64,000 nt of DNA. Source: Platanthera guangdongensis (lineage: Eukaryota; Streptophyta; Magnoliopsida; Asparagales; Orchidaceae). Below the pieces are notes generated by a model. The model worked only from the letters and a program-made list of their open reading frames with translations, did not search any database and was not told the origin of the DNA. The position numbers and the translations under genes were made by a program. Positions 21,131-31,878 of the stretch are shown here, piece by piece; positions within the stretch are counted from its first letter, which is position 1; each line of letters starts with the position of its first letter. The stretch spans positions 163,949,826 to 164,013,825 of the forward strand of contig CM077162.1 of assembly GCA_039583875.1 (NCBI GenBank). Reading direction: 5' to 3'.

Positions 21131-22780
21131 ACTGTAAGGGTGAATGACTTACCTTGAGATTGTAGTCCACTTGTTGATGTTGTATCCTTAGAATCAGCAT
21201 CCTCTTATGGTGATACCATTAATACACCACATCACTGCAGCCCCTTGACATTTGAGTGGTCCATTGATCCACTTGATCTAGCTGTTGTCATTCATCCCCT
21301 TGAGCTAGTGTCACACCTCCACATTTTATGACTTCATCAGAGACAATTATAGTCAGAGGGGAGCTAACTGTTCTTGTTCTCCTGCAGCAGCACTGTCTCT
21401 TCAACAGCAGTGGTCCATCTAAGATTCAGAGAAGATTGTGATAGTGTCATAAATAATCTTCTCCTTAGTCTGTGCATTGTCCTTAGGACAAACTGATCAT
21501 CAGTTGTGACAGCTGATCCACTACAGCAGCTGACTGCTCCTCTCAATCAGGAAGCAAATTCTGTTCCATCAAGTGCTGGACTTGCTCCCCATCAACAGGA
21601 GCACTTTTTATCATCATCTCTCCGGCTTCAGTTTTCTGATCAGCAGCACAAGACTGTTCAACCCACTGAGCACCATCTTGAACATCACATTGATCTGCCC
21701 TTTTGATCACCACACTGGATACCATAGAGTCCTTCTTGAATAGGTGGAATGTTGTCTGTATACTGTTCAAGACCCAATGATCTTCATGCATTGGCAAGCC
21801 AAACATCATTCTCCCCCTTGATCATTGCTTTCATCCTTGATCATGGACAATTACCACTCCCATAGTGATCATGCCACTTGACTGGATATCATATCTCTTG
21901 AATTGATACCACTGATACAACTCTCCTATACCACTTCAAACCACTTAATGAATCCCTTCTTGGCTTCTGAATAGACAGGGAGGAGCTAGTCTGGCTTGAT
22001 TTTCTTCTCCCCCTAGCTGATTGCAGATGATACCACTGGTGCAGCTGTCAGCTTCCTCTCTTCATAAGGCTGAATTTTCTCCTATAGCTGATGGACGTTG
22101 AGACCACTTAAACCTTGAGTGATCTTTCCTTAAACCATCCTTTCATTTTGATACCAAGTCTTTCTTTACACTGCAATTCCCATAGGAATATGCTGACTCG
22201 TATCACTAATAGCTTTAGCAAATCAGCTGTTCTTGTGAACTTGCACACTCACAACAGTTGCAGTCATCTGAATAGTCTCCCTCTCATCCCCAGTATTGTC
22301 CATAGGGACATTCTGAAGTTCGGAAGTATTCTTCTGATCTTTTTGGAGTTGAAGATTCTCAGACACTAATTCTTTAGACTAGACTTTAAACTTTCCAGAC
22401 TGAACTAGACTGTATTGGCTCCCCATCAATAATTACATAGATCCTATCCATACTACCCACTAACTTGGACATCCTTTGTTACACGTTCAGATGATATTGA
22501 AACCCGAGCACACTTCTTTTCTTGTTTCCACAGAAGTACCAGACACTGAGGAGGCAACTACACTTTGTCCCATCACTCATACATCTTGAAATTTAATGGA
22601 TAGATTCAGCTGGTCTTCATCCATGACTGTGCACTTGTCCTTCTTCAGGATTTCACTCAACATTCTCTTCCTCTTAGGTAGTAAAAGAAGTAACCTAGAT
22701 GGTATATTTACCCATCTCCAACTGCACGACTGCAAATCTTTGGTCCATTCCTCCCGGGTGTATCATCCTAAAGATAGCCT
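21131..22780 (-). other. S2 non-coding filler replacing pol
   Basis: This segment corresponds to 11950-12990 of S1 and holds no readable integrase or RT. Short plus- and minus-strand ORFs of 60-88 codons (for example 21543-21809) have no domain. Repeated ccactt words again resemble the LTR-primer-site junction. Confidence 0.55.
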
Positions 22781-22965
22781 TCTTATTCCAGTCTTAAGTC
22801 TGGAACATCCTCTGTCCAAGTACCACATAGGGGCAAGAGCACTTTGACTATCCTGCAAAATAGAGTTTATCTTACCTTAGGACCCCAAAATGAATTGGGT
22901 CTTAAGTTCCCGTTAGCAAAAACATGCACATGTCTAGCAATATTAGTTCTGTCAGGAAGATTTAC
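22781..22965 (-). pseudogene. S2 protease active-site remnant
   Basis: The minus strand reads WYLDRGCSR, with the Ser of the copia D-S-G site replaced by Arg, as in S1 (DRR). The segment upstream, with GTCCTAAGGTAAGAT at about 22867-22885, also matches S1 (13064-13085). The sequence ends at the G2 LTR. Confidence 0.72.
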
Positions 22966-23454
22966 TATAACGCCCCCGATTTTCTGATGTTATTATTTGG
23001 TTTGTCGATGTCATAATTATGACGTCCGGGTGTTACCCCTTTTTTATTTTGCTGACAACCAGTTTATCTAGATTTTGGGATTCTTATGGGTTGGAATGTT
23101 TTCCTTGATAGATGAGGTTTTGAGGCCTTGGTCTTGTCCAGTTTTGTTGTGTTCTGATCATTTTGGAGTCTCGACACATGTTAGGATCCATGGGAGGATT
23201 TTCTTTGCTTGTGAGAGCATTTGATGTTGTGTCTCAAGAATGGTACGTCAAATTCTAGAGTTGTGGTTGCGGTTGAATTTGTTTAATTCGACACGTTTGG
23301 GCCTCTATTTTGAACTCATATTTCCTTGTTCAACTATTTGAATCTGATTATTTCTATTGTTATCATGCATGCTATATGCCTTATTCTAATTCTTGGTTAG
23401 CCCTCCTTTTGATTCTCGTGAAGCCCCCTGTAGGGTTAATTTTTTTTGTAAACC

Positions 23455-23905
23455 TTAAGCGTTCGACGAAATCTCTAGGCACTATGCAGAATTTTTGTTC
23501 CTTGCATTCGACGATTTTCGAACTAAGTTCGACGATCGGGCCTTGAGTTTGACGAATTTCGAACAGAATTCGTCGAATGTGTTCTTGCCTTTGTGCTCAA
23601 CGATCTTTGAGAAGATTTTTATTCTTCCTTCTATTCTCAAGAAGCCCTTGCTTGTTCTCGAAAAATGCTTCTCAGTTCTCGGGAATTGTAGCCTTGTTCT
23701 CAAGAACTGCCTTCTTATTCTCGAGAACTGACTTTTCGTACTCGAGAAGTGCTTCTTTGTTCTTGAGATCTGCCTGGTTGTTCTCGAGATGTGCCTAATG
23801 TTCTTGAGAAATCACCTTTCTTTCTCGAGAAATCATTCATTGTACTCAAGAAACCTGCACCCACTTGAGTAATCTATTCCCCCTTTCTTTCTTCTCGAGA
23901 AACCC
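23455..23905 (+). repeat. U3 palindrome array of the G2 LTR
   Basis: The first part has TTCGACGA words (23461-23600). The second has at least 12 copies of TTCTCGAGAA or one-change variants at about 20-40-bp spacing (a perfect one is 23718-23727). Variants replace CG by CA or TG. It lies 490-940 bases into the LTR and directly upstream of the TATA stretch. Confidence 0.85.
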
Positions 23906-23964
23906 CGTTCAGCCGATCCCGGGTTGTTTTTCTTAAGTACTGATTATCCTAATATTACCCTTAG

Positions 23965-23974
23965 TATATATATA
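23965..23974 (+). promoter_or_regulatory. TATA stretch of the G2 LTR
   Basis: TATATATATA lies about 60 bases after the last palindrome. A pyrimidine-rich stretch (cctacttcttatttcctcc) follows at the expected start distance. Confidence 0.5.
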
Positions 23975-25943
23975 CCTACTTCTTATTTCCTCCTTCATTT
24001 TGACCGAACTTTCTGTTCATCTCCTGAACTCGAGTGGCATGAGCGAGAGAGAGAGTTTTTCTGCTATCCTTTTGGTGTCCACCAACGGTGCTCCAGTGCT
24101 CGAAATCTTCAACCAAATATAGATCCGGAAAGCTCTCAACGAGAGATACGCCATCGTGGTAAAATATTCCCCTTTCCTTCAGACTTTCTCGCTAGGGTTT
24201 TTGTCCCTAACCTCTATTTTAGCTATTTCTTGTTTGATTTTGACTTGCCTCGTCTTCTTTAGCCCCGATTTATGACAAGGAGCGATTCGGAGAATTTTTT
24301 GGTAAAACCAAGGCAAGTGATGGTTTCCTCCTTCTCTTCCTTTCTTTACCCCGATTTGCAGGAATTTCTAACTTATTGTTATCATGATTATTAATTAATT
24401 TGCTGATTTTAATGTTGTTAGATCTTCTGTCTAATCCTATTCATGATTTTCATGTTCTTGATTTTGCTATCAAGCCCTGTTAAATGTTATATGTTTTGAT
24501 GATGCAGTTTATTCCACTCTTTTTACCGTTCCTCAACTGTCATGTAGAATGTGTTAGAGTTTATTTAGGATTGTAAATTCTTCCTAAAGGTTGATCAACC
24601 GATTCAAATCTAGAATTGTCTAATAGAATCCGATGTGCCATGGTTGTCATGAGATTTTTATCATTGTTTTTTCTTTGTGGCGATGTAGTGGGGCGAGACA
24701 AGCCGCCAGGCATAGGTAGGGTTGTGGTGGGCCTCCGAGCTCTAAACCCGGGCCGTTATGTAGTTTTCCTTCCTGGTTTTCTTCGTTGAGAGTGTTATTA
24801 GTGGGCAAATCCACCGTCACAACATTTGTTCTCCCTATTAGTACTTTGTGGTGCTCTACGAGGTTTTTGGGCATTTACAGTGTATGGTGGAGTATCAGTC
24901 TCCCCCGCAATTAGACAGATAAATTGTCTTCGGGGTTAGGCAACCAGCCCGTTTTGGTTTTTTGGTGGTGTTGACCACAGGTGGCTAATGTGGTTTGTTT
25001 CTCTTCCTGATGATTTAATCTTGACCTTTTCCCCTTATGGTCTTGTGCATTTGGGGTGTTGTTGTTACACATGACGCTTCACGTAAGTGTTCCCTTTTTA
25101 CTTTTGTACCTTAGTGTTGTACTTTATTTAAGTGTCTTTCCTTTGATCTTGGGTTGGTACCCCTTGACTTTGTTTACTTTTGGCTTACTTCCTGTCATCA
25201 CTTGTACTTTCTTACTGAGGTGTTCTGTCTTTAGAATGCCTCAGGTTCAGAGCTGTTGCTTATTGCGGTGCTGGTTTTGGAGTTCTTAGGTAGCAGAGTT
25301 GGCTGTGGTTTTTGCCTCGCCGTAGCGAGGTAGTCTGTTGTTTTAGCTTGTTTTACTAGTTCAGACATAATTTACTTTATGCAGGTTCGTGTCAGTTTGT
25401 TGATGCCCACAGGATTGTTATTTTTGGAAACTTGCTAACTGCTTAGTTTTCTTTCTGTGGATTTAGATTACTTGCTCTCTGGGATGTTTTATGTTAGGAT
25501 TGCATGGTAGGTATTTTCAAGTACAAACACCACTATTTTTACCTCATGCATCACACGCTTTTAAAATGCTAAATCACTATATTTAATGACCGAAAAAAAT
25601 CTACTTTTAGTGCTATTATAAACTTAGAACTTACATACCATGAGGCGTCCTCCGGGAACCTCTATCTCTTGTAGGATGACTAATCTGATAAAAGAAGTAT
25701 TTTTCGCAGCGTTTAACTACTTTTCTTGTGGACTAGATGAGCCACTAAGCTGAGGGATATAGCTAACTACTATACTTAAACTGATTTTACCTCTAAATAA
25801 CTCAAATAATCTTTCTTTATGGTTAAGTAGGAGTTTGCCTGAGCATCTGTAACTATCCCCTGCTGAAGTGGCATCATAATGAGCATTTATTTTCTTACTC
25901 TGATACACCTTTATTGGCGTTGAAAAATGTGGGTTGTGACAGT

Positions 25944-25956
25944 TAGTATCAGAGCC
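25944..25956 (+). other. G2 primer binding site (initiator tRNA-Met)
   Basis: TAGTATCAGAGCC differs from the canonical TGGTATCAGAGCC by one transition and sits two bases after the LTR end. Confidence 0.85.
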
Positions 25957-26614
25957 AGGTTGGTTTGACAAGTTGGTCGAACCAGCCAATCTTGTTTATG
26001 TTGTTTCCCTTCATTCATTTGCATACACACACCGATGTGTCATCAGTACGTCTTAACCGATGCATAGTCACTACACTCATAGAATGATAAGAAGTATACG
26101 GGGAATATTATGTAGTATGAGATGCATAATATGTGTTTGTATATGGATCCACCATTGGAGGCAACATGTGACAGTTATGTAGTATGGGATGCATAATCAT
26201 CATCACATGAGTGCACATTAACACGTTTTATTTTCTCGTTGCATGCGATGTTGTGTAGTATAGGATGCATAACATTACATGTGTACGCCGCTCATGCATG
26301 CATTAAGGCCTTTTTAGAATGCATAGCACTGCATACATAACATATCATTGCATATGCACGCCTGCTAAGTTAAGGTTTACATGATGACACATGTACACAC
26401 ATGATTTTAAAGAAGAATAAAAAATTCATGCATTCATATCATAGGCACATGAGTAAATAGGATGAGAGGATATCATCCTAGGTGGGACATAACATCATTA
26501 TAAAATCCCAGAGCAAGTTGCAGCATAAGCAAGTGTCTTTAAGTATGGTCTGAACTAGTTGTGTGGCATAGTTGTAAGCTTGGATTTTGATGAGTTGTTC
26601 GTTGCCTTTTAGAA
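25957..26614 (+). other. G2 untranslated leader
   Basis: This leader contains repeats of the word tatgtagtatgggatgcata (about 26110-26275, four copies) and many gcatac/catgca words. No coding frame is present. Gag starts at 26615. Confidence 0.6.
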
Positions 26615-27715
26615 ATGCCGCCAAAGCGTCCAGTGATGAGGTCGACTCCCCAGTCAAAGGGTGAGTCATCGGGTGATTAGAGTGAAGCATTGATCGAGAG
26701 TCTGCATCAGAGCAACGAGGCTCTGTCGAGGCAGTTAGTTACGATGCAGTCACAGATTCAGTCCATGTTGTCTTCCACTCCCGCGCAGCAACCCTTAGCG
26801 CAAGATTCTTCCGCGGGTCATGTCGTACCTACTGATCCTGTGCCTCTTGTGCCCCTAATGATGTTACTACCAGAGAAGAACCATATATTGTATTTCCAAT
26901 AAATGAGACCTCCCACTTATGACAAGAGTGTCGACTTTATGATTTTTGATGATTGGATCATCACTATCGATGAGATGTTCATGTATTCGGGGATTGTTGA
27001 AGCATAGAAGGTAATGATTCCGGCCTATTAGCTAAAAGACCTGACAAAGACTTGGTGGATTCGGGAAAAGGAGAGTTTGAAGGAAGGATGCTCTTGGGAG
27101 TCCTTCAAGAAGATGCTTAAGAAGTTTTTACCCTCGATCGAGCAGGACCGTCTGATGAATAATTTACTGCATTTGAAGCAGAGACAGCTCACGGTGAGTG
27201 AATATGAGATTGAGTTTAGTAAGTTGAGCAGATTTGCTCCTGATATGGTAACTTCGGAGGCAGGGAGAGTGAAGCGCTTTCTCGGAGGATTAAGAAGCGA
27301 TGTCCAATAATTGGCATGCACTTATAGAGCCGAAAGCTATGATGAGACAGTGGAAGCCGCTCTGAAGATTGAGTCGATTGAGAACGCCAAGAATCGAGGC
27401 ATTGTAGCGAGAAAAGAGAAGAGGAAAGGTGATGAAGATGGGAGCTCCAGGGCATCTAGACCTTCTTCGAAGAAGAAAAGTAAGGAAGTATGTAGTTTCT
27501 GTGGTCGATTCGGCCACCCTTACGAAAGGTGTTTTAAAAGGAATTCCACCCTGAAGTAGTAACAGGTGCTCGCCATCCAAGGTGCACCCAAGGGAGATCT
27601 GGTGTGCACGTACTGTACAAGGAATGGTCATGACGTGAGTCGCTGCTGGATAAAGCATAAGAATTGCTGCCAGTGCGGGAAGAAGGGGCACCTGGAGACT
27701 TCATGCCCCCAAGCT
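26615..27715 (+). pseudogene. G2 gag with three zinc knuckles
   Basis: One frame runs from ATG 26615 with no frameshift but at least seven stops. Capsid motifs are WWIREKESL, WESFKKMLKKFLPS and LTVSEYEIEFSKLSRFAP (27050-27250). Three canonical CX2CX4HX4C knuckles follow: CSFCGRFGHPYERC (about 27491), CTYCTRNGHDVSRC (about 27607) and CCQCGKKGHLETSC (about 27667). Most stops (for example TAG at 27006, TAG at 27030 and TAA at 27308) sit where C-to-T or G-to-A changes of Gln or Trp codons would create them. Gag would package the RNA; here it is dead. Confidence 0.85.
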
Positions 27716-27939
27716 TAGGCTCCACTGCAGCCTGCCCCACTTCGAGCTCTGCCGCTGCCACTAAGCGAGGACAAAGGAAAGGGAAAGTTGAATGTGGTGG
27801 TCGGGGAGGAAGCTTAGACCTCTATACAAGTGATATCAGGTTATACCCTAGTTTAAATTTTATTCTCTATTATTGCCCTAGTTTTCATTCGTTTAGTTAT
27901 ATATGTTACGGTTTTAGGGGGGTTTAAGGTACGGAATAG

Positions 27940-28341
27940 GTGGGCGCACGTTTTTTCGATTCGGGGGCCACCTATTCCTTTGTGGCGCAAAGTTTCGTAG
28001 ATAAACATCGTTTGAATGTGGATCAATTAGGAGGCTCCTTCAATGTCAAGCTTCCCTCTGGTGATTCAGTGATATCTAATCAAGGGATTCAGAGGTGCCC
28101 TATTTATTTAGGCGATTTCCTAGCCTTTGCGGATCTGATAGTTTTGGATCTGGCTGATTTTGATCTGATTTTGGGCATGGATTGGATGTCTAAGTATGAT
28201 GCGGTCATCCAATGCAAGGAAAAGAGACTGGATTTCAGGATGGATAATGACCAACCTATAAATGTCTATGGTTTTAAGGACAGTGTTTCCCCTATTATTT
28301 CCGCGGTACGCGCTTGTCGTGCTATAAAGTTTGGTTGTTAG
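27940..28341 (+). pseudogene. G2 aspartic protease
   Basis: The 133-residue open frame has ARFFDSGATYSFVA (catalytic Asp-Ser-Gly, residues 5-7), a middle strand region and the end motif FDLILGMDWMSKYDAV. It is in a different frame from gag because of a shift near 27950. From 27716 to 27940 I see a decayed Gag-protease linker. The Asp-Ser-Gly is intact. Confidence 0.88.
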
Positions 28342-28460
28342 GCATTTTTGGTTTCTATTTCTGCCTTGGAAACTGCTTTTGTTACACCACATCTTGAGGA
28401 TATCTCAGTGGTGCGAGAGTTTCCAGATGTTTTTCCTGATTATCTTCCAGGACTTCCTAC
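28342..28460 (+). pseudogene. G2 start of reverse transcriptase
   Basis: After the protease stop the frame continues as a typical linker (VREFPDVFPDYLPGLPT), the chromovirus sequence just before RT. It then breaks at 28460 into copia sequence. Confidence 0.82.
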
Positions 28461-29165
28461 GCTGATGAACATGAGAAACCTGTTGATCAGACAACATATA
28501 GAGCAATGATTGGCTCTTTATTGTATCTTACAGCTAGTAGACCTGACATAATGTTTGCTACATGCATATGTGCTAGATTTCAAGTGAGCCCTAGAGAGTC
28601 ACACCTAACCTTAGTAAAAAGGATTCTCAGGTATGTAAAACGTTGTCCAAATCTAGGTCTCTGGTATCCAAAAGATTCAGCATTCAACTTAACTGGATTT
28701 TCAGATGCTGATTATGTTGGATGCAGAATAGACAGGAAAAGCACCAGTGGAACTTGTCAGTTTCTTGGTGACAGACTTGTCTCCTGGTTTTGCAAGAAAC
28801 AAACATTTGTGTCAACTTCAACTACTGAAGCTGAATATATGGCTGCAGGTAGTTGTTGTTCACAAATCTTGTGGATTCAAAACCAACTCCTAGACTATGG
28901 TTACAACTTAGAGAAGTCTAAAATATTTTGTGATAATACCAGTGCTATTTCTATAGCACAAAATCCAGTCCTTCATAGTAGGACAAAACATATAGAAATT
29001 AGGCATCACTTTCTAAGGGATAATGTTGAGAAAAATAAAATTGAACTTCAATATATCCCAACTAATTTGCAAAAGGGAGATATTTTCACCAAACCCTTGG
29101 ATGAAAAGAAACATACATTCTTCCTGAATCAGTTAGTAATTTTAGATGGAGGAAGTCTAAAATAA
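28461..29165 (+). pseudogene. C1 RT end and RNase H
   Basis: The frame reads DEHEKPVDQTTYRAMIGSLL, then LTASRPDIMFATC (the RT connection), then RNase H with SDADYVGC (first Asp), STTEAEYMA (Glu), FCDNTSAISIA (Asp) and the end QKGDIFTKPL. All expected RNase H residues are visible, and the 219-codon stretch from 28506 has no stop, so this piece is well kept. In copia elements RNase H lies at the C-terminus of Pol and removes the RNA strand. It lacks its upstream RT palm because of the G2 junction. Confidence 0.9.
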
Positions 29166-29239
29166 TATCCAAGATTTTCAAAAATTATAAAAATGATCAA
29201 GACTAGGCAAACATCTTAATTTTTCTAGTGTATAAGAGT

Positions 29240-29530
29240 GTTTCTGGTCTCTGAACTGCGCTCGACGATTTTTCCCCCAATCGCTGAACGGAGATCGACG
29301 ACTTCCGAAATCGTCGACCAGAGTTCAGCGCTTCTCAGATAGTGCTAAACTATCTTTCTCAGGTCAGCGATCGTCGTGCGGAGCTCGATGATTTTGTTTT
29401 CTGAACTATCGTCGAACGGAGCTCGACGCTCTCCAATATCATCGAACAGAGATCGACGCTATTGATGACCTTTCAGTTTCCTTTAGAAGCCCAGATCGTC
29501 GAACTGAGTTCAACGATCTTTCCTTTTCTG
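29240..29530 (+). repeat. Internal CpG-hairpin array before the C1 3' ORF
   Basis: Words CTCGACGATT, ATCGACGA and GTTCAGCG repeat in both orientations. The best structure is 29282-29330: outer arms CGCTGAAC/GTTCAGCG (8 bp) and inner arms TCGACGA/TCGTCGA (7 bp) around a 9-base loop, both perfect, with symmetric 5-base spacers. GATAGT-gctaa-ACTATC (29338-29354) is another. The same words form the array of the C1 LTR (39440-39740). Confidence 0.87.
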
Positions 29531-29543
29531 CATCGAACCCTAA

Positions 29544-29550
29544 TATAAAA
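29544..29550 (+). promoter_or_regulatory. Candidate internal TATA box for the C1 3' ORF
   Basis: AATATAAAACTC lies just after the hairpin array and 116 bases before the ORF start. The following 100 bases are pyrimidine-rich, like a plant 5' leader. The position, array then TATA, copies the LTR plan of S5 and G2. Confidence 0.5.
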
Positions 29551-29650
29551 CTCATTTTTCGGCCGTCGTTCTCCCTTTGTGCTTTCATACTTTCTACAAA
29601 TTTTCTCTTTCCATCCAAACTTCTCTACACTTGGTCGTTTGTTTGTTCAT

Positions 29651-29660
29651 TTTTTGTAGG
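29651..29660 (+). promoter_or_regulatory. Candidate 3' splice site before the C1 3' ORF
   Basis: CATTTTTTGTAG|G, a T-rich tract then AG at 29658-29659, ends six bases before the ATG at 29666. This would allow the ORF to be read from a spliced RNA. It is a sequence match only; no donor is assigned. Confidence 0.4.
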
Positions 29661-31873
29661 AATCAATGACAGTCTCAGTTGCAATCCTGGCCGCAATGAA
29701 ATTTGATGCAAGTTTTGATATCGATATGGACTCTCTCAATAACAGCGATCAAATTTTCAAAGATATTCTGGAACTTTTCAAGGAACAAAAGCTAGTTACC
29801 ATAATGACTACCAGGATCAAATTAGCTCCAGATGAGATCAAAGAATGGGTGTATACTACCCACAATCAGGATCAGAATACAGTGGTTGGAACAATCTCAG
29901 GAACCCAGGTATCCCTAACACCTGGTGCCTTGATAGAGGTTTTTGAATTGAATTCTGGAGAAGATTCTGCTGAACTTTCTGGAGAAGAGTTTTCCAATTT
30001 GCTTGAAAGAATGGGACATTCAGATGCAAACCCTAGCAAATTGCTGAAGAAAAATCTGTCTGTTGAGTACAGATTTCTAGCTGATGTTGTTGGCAAATTA
30101 TTGTTGGCCAAACACTCAGCCCATGATACCATATCCAGGTATCAGCTCTGCTTGATGGGTGCCCTATTGGACAAGAAACAACTGAACTGGGGAGAAATTT
30201 TCTTTGATTTGATTAAGAAGAAGATTAACAAGAATTTTGTTAATTTTGGAAGGATATTAGGGTTGTTTATTCAGAACAGATGCCCTGCACTGCTTGTTTC
30301 AAATGGGATGCACATCAATGCCTCCAAGAGGCTCACATGTGCCCTATTTGGAAAATGAGACAGACAAATTGTGAAGCCCAGCAGGCCTTCTGGCATTTCT
30401 ACTTCAGGCACAAGGACTGTCTCAGTCTCTTCCCCTCAAGTTTCTACCCCTGCAGAAGACTTGCCTGATTCAACTCCTCCTCCTCCACCTCTTGTTTCAT
30501 CTACACCAGTCACATCCACCATCACAATCTCCACCCCATCTCCAACTTCAATCCATTCTCCAATTCCTCCAATAACCACAGAAGAACTCTTCCATCCTCT
30601 ACATCAATACCCTCACCTAGATATTGATTCCTCCTCTCATATTCCATCTTTCAATCTCATAGATGATTCCTATATGGATGATTCTCCCTCATCCCCTACT
30701 GAGCCACCATCTTCATCCACCTCATACCAACAACTACTTCAAGACATAATTGCACAACCATCATTCACAACATCTGTTTCCATTCCATTATCTTCCATTT
30801 CCACAATTCCCATCTCTCAACCATCATTTCCACCATCCACAAGTTCTCCACCAACATATCCTGCTGCCCCACCTTCAATTTATACCTCTACTCAAGTACC
30901 TCTTGAGCATGTAGATCTTCCAGCTCTTGCAGACAGGCTCGATGAGCTGATAGCTCCAAGGCTATCACTCTTGATGGAGGCCTCTTTGGCTCCACTAATA
31001 AAAACAGTTCAAGACCTGTCTGTCAGGCTTTCTTCCTTTCTTTCTTCTCAGGCAATCCCTTCTTGTGGGTGCCTTGATCCAGTTGCCCCTGAATCTAGGC
31101 AGGGGGAGATGCCTCATGAAGTTGAAAGATTACCTGCTGCTGCTGTTACTTCAGTCCAAGCTCAAGCTCCAGTACCTCCAGTTGCAGTTATCATAGTGGA
31201 CCTCAAGTCACTGTTATCAATTTTTGATTCTACCTATTTCAACTATCTTCCAGTCCAGCACACTGCAGTCCAGCAATCTGAAGATCTCTCTAAGGCTATT
31301 GTGCCTATTTCAAGCTGTGACACCAGTTTAATAGATTCTTTTATAAATTCCCTCTATACTGCTGCTCCTTCTGTCTCTGTTGCTCTTACTGCTGCTGCTC
31401 CTACTGCTAATGTTGATATTTCTGCCAGTTTTGATATTGATGTTATTGAGGATATATATATGATAAAGGCACTTATTTTTGAGCCTGCTGTTACTGCTGC
31501 TAATGCTCCTTCTGAAGTTGATTTTCCAGTTTCATCTGATACTACTGCTGTTGTACCTTCTATTTCTGAAAGTGTTGCTTCTGAAAGTTTTGTATCTGAA
31601 TCTGCTGATGTAAATCCTTCTTCCAGTACTGCTTCCACCCCTCTTCCTGCTGTTGCTGCTGCCACTGTTGTTGTCTTTGCTGCCTCTTCTGCTCAGTCTC
31701 AACAACAAACAGATTATCTCAAAAGGATTGATGCATTATATGATAATCAAAGCTCAGATAGTGATCGGTTTAGGACTGATTCAGATGATTCCTCTGCAAC
31801 AATTGCAAGGAAAAGAAAGGCCAGAAGCAAAACAATGAAGAGAGTTCCCCCAGCAAAAGTGAAAGACACAAAT

Positions 31874-31878
31874 GACAC
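31874..31878 (+). repeat. Target site duplication GACAC, left copy
   Basis: GACAC precedes the element start TGTTGAAACC. The right copy is at 38350-38354. A 5-bp duplication fits LTR integrases. Confidence 0.92.

Larger units (their letters stand above)
18346..22965 (-). mobile_element. S2: sister of S1, minus strand, lacking its own 5' end
   Basis: S2 keeps LTR-b as its 3' LTR (18346-20298), a polypurine tract, an RNase H remnant, the filler shared with S1, and a protease remnant. It is cut at 22965/22966 by the G2 LTR. The protease motif and the pol deletion match S1, so both derive from one defective parent that must have been copied in trans. Confidence 0.78.
22966..25941 (+). repeat. 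G2 5' LTR, 2.98 kb
   Basis: It starts TATAACGCCC (TG to TA) and ends GGGTTGTGACA, two bases before the primer site. U3 has the TTCGACGAA and TTCTCGAGAA arrays (23455-23905), then a TATA stretch at 23965. The part after about 25200 matches G3 on the opposite strand (for example ggttcgtg, agtttgttg, and gcctcaggttcag at 25239 against 55670). It has no coding sequence. Confidence 0.85.
22966..28460 (+). mobile_element. G2: 5' half of a Ty3/gypsy element
   Basis: A 5' LTR, primer site, gag with three zinc knuckles, protease and the first bases of RT are present. At 28460/28461 the reading changes, inside pol, to a copia RT/RNase H with no LTR between. The right half of G2 is therefore lost by deletion or recombination. 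The LTR start (TATAACGCCC, originally TG) resembles the solo LTR at 60973 (TGTAACGCCC). Confidence 0.85.

Noticed and set aside
23640..23905. Heat-shock elements
   Set aside because: TTCTCGAGAA has TTC and GAA separated by four bases; heat-shock elements need two (TTCnnGAA). Some overlap by chance.
29666..31878. Retroviral envelope gene
   Set aside because: Only its position after pol suggests it. No signal peptide, convincing membrane segment or Cys pattern is seen.
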